DNA of 7,154 bases from an uncultured Geobacteraceae bacterium (GTDB lineage Bacteria; Desulfobacterota; Desulfuromonadia; Geobacterales; Pseudopelobacteraceae). A program made the translations under genes and the position numbers. The notes beneath the pieces are model-generated. The model was given only the letters and a program-made list of their open reading frames with translations, did not search any database and was not told the origin of the DNA. The number at the start of each line of letters is the position of its first letter. Position 1 is the stretch's first letter. Shown here one piece after another: positions 1-5,085 of this stretch. The DNA is taken from assembly GCA_903879825.1 (NCBI GenBank), contig CAIRND010000029.1:1-7154 (forward strand), read 5' to 3'.

Positions 1-273
1 ATAGATACGGTTGAAACCTACCGCGACCTGCTTTCCGGCATGCTTGATTTATACCTCTCCAGCATCAGCAACCGCACCAACGAAGTGATGAAGTTTCTGA
101 CCGTGATCGGCACTATTTTTATGCCGCTGACTTTTTTGGTTGGAGTGTACGGCATGAATTTTAAACACTTTCCTGAGTTGGAATGGCACAACGGCTATTT
201 CATCCTCTGGGGTTTAATGATCGCCATGGCACTGTTGATGGTGGCATATTTCAGAAAGAAACGCTGGCTGTAA
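1..273 (+). CDS. corA: CorA family divalent-metal (Mg2+/Co2+) transporter, C-terminal fragment
   Basis: Inner-membrane channel that lets Mg2+ (and in some members Co2+/Ni2+) enter the cytoplasm; the family works as a homopentamer. Only the last 90 residues are in the window: frame 1 is open from base 1, so the gene begins upstream. Visible parts are the end of the long pore helix (residues around ISNRTNEVMKFLTVIGTIF), the family-defining YGMNF at residues 50-54 (bases 148-162) ending TM1, the short periplasmic loop HFPELEWHNG, TM2 (about residues 65-83) and the basic cytoplasmic tail RKKRWL, all typical of CorA. The GMN motif is intact, so nothing suggests a pseudogene. The next gene starts 9 bases after the stop, which suggests cotranscription. 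Substrate choice (Mg2+, Co2+ or Zn2+) cannot be read from this fragment. Confidence 0.93.
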   Translation: MDTVETYRDLLSGMLDLYLSSISNRTNEVMKFLTVIGTIFMPLTFLVGVYGMNFKHFPELEWHNGYFILWGLMIAMALLMVAYFRKKRWL

Positions 274-278
274 GGGGA
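274..278 (+). promoter_or_regulatory. Ribosome binding site of the small membrane protein gene
   Basis: A purine-rich GGGGA lies 4 bases before the ATG at 283 and directly abuts the corA stop codon (271-273). It fixes the start of the small membrane gene and fits translational coupling with corA. Confidence 0.55.
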
Positions 279-282
279 TAGA

Positions 283-630
283 ATGACTCGACTGGTACTC
301 AAATGGGCCCTCAACTCCTGTGCCCTTTTTATTGTAATGAAACTGATTTCCGGTATTCAGATCGATCGTTTTCAGGACCTGTTGCTGGCTACGCTGGTTA
401 TTGGATTGTTGAATGCCTTTCTCCGTCCCATCCTGATACTCCTGACCCTGCCGGTTACTGTCTTGACTCTTGGCCTTTTTACTCTGGTTATCAACGGAGT
501 GATATTTTCTCTGGCGTCGCACCTGGTACCGGGATTCCACCTCACCGGATTCGGTGCTGCTTTTTTCGCCGCGTTACTCTTCAGCCTGTTCAGTTTCGTT
601 CTGAATATGCTGTTTGGAACGAAGTCGTGA
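283..630 (+). CDS. YvlD-type four-helix membrane protein ('phage holin family protein', PF04020-like)
   Basis: A 115-residue, very hydrophobic inner-membrane protein. About four membrane segments are visible: residues 4-24, 30-46, 49-77 (probably a tight hairpin or one long segment) and 88-110. The core LLNAFLRPILILLTLPVTVL followed by TLGLF and VINGVIF matches the conserved centre of the YvlD/superfamily IV group, which typically reads G-x-x-N-x-x-x-x-P-x(7)-LP-x(4)-TLGLF-x(4)-N. The database name 'phage holin' is historical: no lysin, spanin or phage gene is nearby, and chromosomal members are single small membrane proteins of unknown or envelope-stress-related role. Length matches the family (about 110-120 residues). 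The ATG at 283 has a good ribosome site. It lies 9 bases after corA and ends 31 bases before the tilS ATG, so it is probably the middle gene of a three-gene unit. Molecular function is not known. Confidence 0.88.
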   Translation: MTRLVLKWALNSCALFIVMKLISGIQIDRFQDLLLATLVIGLLNAFLRPILILLTLPVTVLTLGLFTLVINGVIFSLASHLVPGFHLTGFGAAFFAALLFSLFSFVLNMLFGTKS

Positions 631-661
631 TGTCTTTTCGTTTCTATCCACTCTGCACGGC

Positions 662-2068
662 ATGATCGACTCTGGTCTCACACTCATAACCCGAGTTGAA
701 CGCACCATTCGTTCAGAGTGCCTTTTTCGGCCCTGTGATACTCTGATTGTCGCTCTCTCCGGCGGAGCAGACTCCTCTCTGCTGCTTGATCTGTTAACAC
801 AACTTCCCGGCTACAATCTCCACCTTATTGTCGCTCACCTGAATCATTGTCTGCGTGGTGCCGAATCCGATGGCGACGAGGATTTCTGCCGTGATCTGGC
901 ATCCAGCCATTCTCTGCTGTTTGAAGTGCGCCGCACAGATGTTGAAAAGAGTGCTTCAGACCTCCAGCTAAACCTGGAGGATGCGGGTCGGCGCGCCCGG
1001 ATAGAATTTCTGGATGAGATGAAAATAAAATATGGTGCGGCAGCGGTGGTGCTTGCCCATCATGCTGATGATCAGGCCGAAACCGTGCTGATGCGACTGT
1101 TGCGAGGTTCGGGGATGACCGGTTTGTCCGGGATGGCGTACCGTAATACCCGTGGCTATGTGCGGCCGATGCTGGATATCACACGCAATCAAATCGAACA
1201 GTACCTCTGCGACCACGGGCTTACCTGGCGTGAGGATGCCAGCAACAGCGACACGGTCTATCTGCGCAATCGCATTCGGCACCAATTGCTGCCGCTTCTG
1301 GAAACGTATAATCCCGCTATCCGCTCAACACTTGCTGCAACCGCGTACCTTATTAGCGGCGATGAAGCACTGTTGATGGAATTGACGCAGCAGGTTTTTG
1401 AACAGTCGTGCCGGGTAGGGGAGGGGGGGATTGTGTGCGGCATCACAGCGCTTCGATCTCTCAAACCTGCCTTGCGGAGCAGAGTCTTCCGCCATGCATT
1501 TCAACAACTGGCCGGAACGTTGGAGGGGGTCAGTCTGCGACACAGTGACGCCCTGAACGATATAATCGGCTCTGACCGTCCCAACTCGCGCGTGGCACTC
1601 CCACAGGGTGTTACGGCAGTGCGAGAATATGACCGTCTTATATTTATGCTTTCGAACCAGGCAGGTTTGGAAGCCGACTACGAACTGCTGATAACAGAGC
1701 CGGGTTGCTATCAACTTCCCGGTGGTGGTTCCCTTCACGTTGAATTGTCTGAAATGGTAACTCTAACGACAGATTCCAGTACAGCGTATGTACCTCTCTA
1801 CACAACCCCGTTCCCCTGGTTGGTTCGTACCTTTCGCCCCGGCGACCGCATTACACCATTCGGTATGAGTGGCCGCAAAAAAGTTAAAGATGTTTTTATT
1901 GACCGAAAGATCCCCCTGTCAGAACGCAAAAAAGTTCCGCTCCTGTTTTGTGGCGATGATTTGATCTGGATAGTCGGAGTATGTGCTTCTGAAAAGTGTC
2001 GAATAGACAACCCGAATGCGAATGCTGTGGCGGCTCAGGTGACGTGGAAAAATAAAGAGGGATTGTGA
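662..2068 (+). CDS. tilS: tRNA(Ile)-lysidine synthetase TilS
   Basis: Cytoplasmic ATP-dependent enzyme that joins lysine to C34 of the CAU anticodon of minor tRNA(Ile), making lysidine so that the tRNA reads AUA and is charged with isoleucine; normally essential. With the ATG at 662 it is 468 residues. The N-terminal PP-loop ATPase carries SGGADS at residues 33-38, and AHHADDQAET at 132-141 is the second conserved block. DASNSDTVYLRNRIRH at 192-207 is the conserved TilS region after the catalytic core. A middle substrate-binding region follows, then the C-terminal TilS domain with RTFRPGDRITPFGMSGRKKV at about 389-408 and the WIVGVCASE block near the end. All hallmark residues are present. 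The frame stays open back to a TTG at 614, but that start would overlap the previous gene, has no ribosome site, and adds 16 residues unlike TilS N-termini. The ATG puts SGGxDS at the usual distance, although its own ribosome site is weak. Confidence 0.95.
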   Translation: MIDSGLTLITRVERTIRSECLFRPCDTLIVALSGGADSSLLLDLLTQLPGYNLHLIVAHLNHCLRGAESDGDEDFCRDLASSHSLLFEVRRTDVEKSASDLQLNLEDAGRRARIEFLDEMKIKYGAAAVVLAHHADDQAETVLMRLLRGSGMTGLSGMAYRNTRGYVRPMLDITRNQIEQYLCDHGLTWREDASNSDTVYLRNRIRHQLLPLLETYNPAIRSTLAATAYLISGDEALLMELTQQVFEQSCRVGEGGIVCGITALRSLKPALRSRVFRHAFQQLAGTLEGVSLRHSDALNDIIGSDRPNSRVALPQGVTAVREYDRLIFMLSNQAGLEADYELLITEPGCYQLPGGGSLHVELSEMVTLTTDSSTAYVPLYTTPFPWLVRTFRPGDRITPFGMSGRKKVKDVFIDRKIPLSERKKVPLLFCGDDLIWIVGVCASEKCRIDNPNANAVAAQVTWKNKEGL

Positions 2069-2078
2069 TTAATCCCTC
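2048..2078 (-). terminator. Intrinsic terminator facing the minus strand, overlapping the tilS stop codon
   Basis: A perfect 8-bp inverted repeat, GAGGGATT (2057-2064) and AATCCCTC (2071-2078), encloses a 6-base loop (2065-2070) holding the tilS TGA. Read on the minus strand, the stem is followed at once by TTTATTTTT (complement of 2056-2048), the classic hairpin-plus-U-tract form. Read on the plus strand, the hairpin is followed by GGCATAACC, so it should not stop tilS transcription efficiently. The structure is seen directly; termination is inferred. The A-rich plus-strand run encodes the lysines near the TilS C-terminus, so the U-tract could be partly a coding by-product. Confidence 0.6.
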
Positions 2079-2120
2079 GGCATAACCTGAACAACATTTT
2101 TACATCCTTCCTGGTAATAA

Positions 2121-2127
2121 AAGGTGA
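2121..2127 (+). promoter_or_regulatory. Ribosome binding site of the protease/propeller/barrel gene
   Basis: AAGGTGA lies 5 bases before the ATG at 2133. It decides the start: the in-frame GTG at 2124 lies inside this ribosome site and so is unlikely to be the initiator. Confidence 0.7.
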
Positions 2128-2132
2128 ATTGC

Positions 2133-5069
2133 ATGAAATCGTTTTTCTTAACCGCCCTTCTGGTCCTTTGCCTCTGTTCTGTTGCCAATGCAGCCCGGCA
2201 CGACACCTCATTTAACTTTTCCACTCTTGAAACCCCCCACTTCTCCATCCATTTTCATCAGGGGTTGGAAACGGTCGCTCAAAAGTCTGCGCTCATCGCT
2301 GAAGAGGTGCATGGTAAGCTGGTCAAAGAGTTTGCCTGGCAACCGAGTGAAAAAACCGAGATGGTGCTGATAGATGACAGCGACTTCATGAACGGATTTG
2401 CCACCGCGCTCCCCTATAATACGGTCTACATTCAGGTGGTTCCGCCTGGTATTGCATCGACTCTCGGCGAGTACGACGACTGGTTGAAGGTTGTGATCAC
2501 CCATGAGTACGCCCATATCGTTACTTCGGACCCCTCACGCGGTTACTGGAAGGTGATGCGAACGATTTTCGGGAAAACGATTCCGGGGATTGACCCGCTC
2601 TCCGAGCTTCTTTTTCTGGTGACGGCCCCTCCAAATACTTTTATGCCGCGCTGGTGGCATGAAGGAATGGCGACCTGGGCGGAAACTGAGTACACCGGGC
2701 AGGGGCGCGGGAGAAGCAGTTACTATGATATGGTCTTTCGTATGGCGGTGGCCGGGAACACCCTCCCCACTGTCTCTCAGATTAATGGTGATGTCGCGGC
2801 GTGGCCGGCCGGTAATTTGCCGTATCTGTACGGATATAAGCTGCAACAGTACATCGCTGATACCTACGGAAAGGATGCGCTCGGAAAACTGAACCTTGGC
2901 CACGCCGGGCGTTTCCCCTATGCCATCAGCGTGCCACCTCAGGATCTGTTCGGCGGGAGGAATTATGCTGACCTCTATGCCGATATGATAGCTGCGTTGA
3001 GACGTGAAGAGTTGCGCCGTATTGCGATCCTCTCTGCGGCCCCCTTTACTCCACTTCGTACTGTTTCAAACAGGGGGGAAACTCTCACCAATCCGCGCTT
3101 TTCTCCTGATGGCAGCCGCATCGCCTTTACTCGCCGGGATCCACGTGATCACACCTCTGTTGTTGTAACAGACAGCAGCGGAGGTGCCATTATTGCCGAA
3201 TTCCGGCGTCGCTCTTCAGATGGCACCATCAGCTGGTCGCCTGACGGGACGAAGATTTATTTTAGTCAGGCTGAGATAGTGGGTGGTTTCAACACCTATC
3301 AGGATCTGTATGTATATGATATGGCGGACGCTTCGACTACCCGCTTGACTCATGGGCAACGTTTGGGAGATGCAGACCTCTCACCCGATGGCACGCGTTT
3401 TGCCGCCATCGTCAGCGTTCGGGGCAGTCAGAACCTGGTGCTGCTCGACAGGGGTGAGGCCGGGAAAATGAGTGCGCCGCGTCCCATTACGGACTATGCT
3501 CTGCAACGGGTTTCCTCACCGCGCTGGTCGCCGGATGGCTCCAAAATATCCTATGCCGTTACCGATAATGCCGGTCATACCACGCTCCGTTGTTACGATA
3601 GTGTTACCGGTGGGGATCAAGCCGTTTTCACCGTCAACCACACTGCTGCCTATCCGGTCTGGTCCAGAGACGGCTCCTTTATTCTGTACGTCTCCGACGA
3701 GACCGGTGTCTTCAACCTCTTTGCCTACCATCTGAAGGAAGGGAAAAGTTACCAGGTGAGTCATCTGCTGGGTGGGGCACTGCAGCCGGATATCTCTCCA
3801 GACGGTACGGCCATCATCTTCTCGAGTTATAATGCCTCTGGCTTCAGTATTGAGAAGATGAAGATCGATCGTAATACCTGGTCGACAGTGCGGGGGCCTT
3901 CGCTCTCAGTCGTTCGTGATCTGACAGCGCCGCTACGCAGCGATACCAAAGTTTCAGGGACGGCTGACGTGGTCGCTGCGCAGGCTGTTACGGCTTCTCC
4001 CTATAGTCCTTTGCGGACACTCCTGCCCCATTTTTGGCTGCCGAGAATCACTTCTGATGGATCAAACACGGCGGTTTTGGGCCTTTTTACTGCTGGCGCA
4101 GATGTGCTCGGCCACAACTCCTATTCGCTCACCGCTGATTATGGTTCGGGGAGGAACCGCGGCTATTTTGACTTGAATTACCAAAATAATAGCTTTTATC
4201 CGACTCTGTTTTTAAAGGCCCATGCTGCACCGCTCCTCTACGCGAATCTCCTCCAACGTGGGGACTACTACGAATTGGAACAGGGGGGGACGGTCGGAGT
4301 GTCCTATCCGATTAATTTTCTCGAATCCCGATATAAAATAAGTGCTGGCTATCAGTTGCAGGATCAGAGCGCGCTCAGCAGGCTGGACAGTGACGGCACG
4401 TTTCGTGGTGTTTCACTGTTTCAAGGGCGGCGAGACAGCCTGTTTACCGGGATAAGTTTTGACAGTGTGCTCAGGTACCCTTACTCGGTCAGTTCTGAGG
4501 AGGGTCGCCGGATATCGTTTCAGTACCGGCGCTTTGGTAAAGAACTGGGCAACAATCAGGAACTTTCCGAATACAGTGCCGTGTATCAGGAATTTCTCCG
4601 TCTGCCTACATCTACACTGAAGCAGCAGGTTCTCTATCTCCGTCTTGCCGGTGCTCTGGCTGACAGCAGTCAGCAGTTCGGCCAGCAAGCTTTCCAGATT
4701 GGTGGAATTCCCTCTGATCTCAATCCGTATCCGCTTCGTGGCTATTCAGAACGCATGACAACCGGCAAGTACGTTGCCACGGGGACACTTGAATACCGCG
4801 CACCTCTTTTCTATCCGATGCGAGGACCGGGCACCATCGCCTATTTTGCAGAAAAAGTGCATGGCGCACTCTTTGTCGATGCGGGACACGTCTGGGACGA
4901 CCGGACCCCTTTTCGTGGTCGCGATGTCAAGATTGGTGCGGGAGTTGAGGCTCGCATGGATGTGACTCTGGGGTACTGGCTGAAAGTTACCCCCGCCCTC
5001 GGCGTTGCCCACGGTTTCAACACTGGTGCCGTGGATCAGGTGTACTTTACTGTGTACGTGGATCTTTGA
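2133..5069 (+). CDS. Exported zinc-metalloprotease-like / TolB-like propeller / Omp85-like beta-barrel protein
   Basis: A 978-residue protein, probably an outer-membrane protein with its N-terminal modules in the periplasm. A signal peptide spans residues 1-20 (lysine, hydrophobic core, ANA cleavage before A21); no lipobox fits. A gluzincin-type peptidase domain (about 30-300) has HEYAH at 124-128 and WWHEGMATWAE at 174-184. In peptidase MA/M1 families the two His and the Glu of the later EG (E177) bind zinc and the Glu of HExxH (E125) is catalytic; all are present. Six PD40/TolB-like repeats follow (FSPDGS 323, WSPDGT 368, LSPDGT 416, WSPDGS 465, WSRDGS 510, ISPDGT 554), spaced 44-49 residues, enough for a six-bladed propeller. 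From about 624 (YSPLRTLLPHFWLP) to the end is a region resembling Omp85 barrels, with LRGY at 868-871, a LEYRAPLF strand and ALFVDAGHVW. The last residue is Leu, not the usual aromatic. The gap after tilS is 64 bases with no plus-strand terminator, so readthrough from tilS is plausible. Substrate and physiological role are unknown; activity is inferred from motifs. Confidence 0.85.
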   Translation: MKSFFLTALLVLCLCSVANAARHDTSFNFSTLETPHFSIHFHQGLETVAQKSALIAEEVHGKLVKEFAWQPSEKTEMVLIDDSDFMNGFATALPYNTVYIQVVPPGIASTLGEYDDWLKVVITHEYAHIVTSDPSRGYWKVMRTIFGKTIPGIDPLSELLFLVTAPPNTFMPRWWHEGMATWAETEYTGQGRGRSSYYDMVFRMAVAGNTLPTVSQINGDVAAWPAGNLPYLYGYKLQQYIADTYGKDALGKLNLGHAGRFPYAISVPPQDLFGGRNYADLYADMIAALRREELRRIAILSAAPFTPLRTVSNRGETLTNPRFSPDGSRIAFTRRDPRDHTSVVVTDSSGGAIIAEFRRRSSDGTISWSPDGTKIYFSQAEIVGGFNTYQDLYVYDMADASTTRLTHGQRLGDADLSPDGTRFAAIVSVRGSQNLVLLDRGEAGKMSAPRPITDYALQRVSSPRWSPDGSKISYAVTDNAGHTTLRCYDSVTGGDQAVFTVNHTAAYPVWSRDGSFILYVSDETGVFNLFAYHLKEGKSYQVSHLLGGALQPDISPDGTAIIFSSYNASGFSIEKMKIDRNTWSTVRGPSLSVVRDLTAPLRSDTKVSGTADVVAAQAVTASPYSPLRTLLPHFWLPRITSDGSNTAVLGLFTAGADVLGHNSYSLTADYGSGRNRGYFDLNYQNNSFYPTLFLKAHAAPLLYANLLQRGDYYELEQGGTVGVSYPINFLESRYKISAGYQLQDQSALSRLDSDGTFRGVSLFQGRRDSLFTGISFDSVLRYPYSVSSEEGRRISFQYRRFGKELGNNQELSEYSAVYQEFLRLPTSTLKQQVLYLRLAGALADSSQQFGQQAFQIGGIPSDLNPYPLRGYSERMTTGKYVATGTLEYRAPLFYPMRGPGTIAYFAEKVHGALFVDAGHVWDDRTPFRGRDVKIGAGVEARMDVTLGYWLKVTPALGVAHGFNTGAVDQVYFTVYVDL

Positions 5070-5085
5070 TCCAACATTCCCGGTG

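Noticed and set aside
283..630. Reading the 'phage holin family' gene as evidence of a prophage or lysis module.
   Set aside because: No endolysin, spanin, integrase or structural gene is present; the family name is a legacy label and the gene sits in a housekeeping-type cluster.
961..980. Perfect 7-bp inverted repeat CCTCCAG-CTAAAC-CTGGAGG inside tilS.
   Set aside because: It lies in well-conserved coding sequence (LQLNLEDAGRRAR), has no T-tract on either strand, and short stems of this size are expected by chance.
1325..1738. 137-codon minus-strand open frame inside tilS.
   Set aside because: It is a shadow of the tilS coding frame with no recognisable protein character and no ribosome site noticed.
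2099..2120. TTTACA and TAATAA upstream of the protease-barrel gene as a sigma-70 promoter.
   Set aside because: Only 10 bases separate the two boxes, far short of the usual 16-18, and no better pairing was found in the gap.
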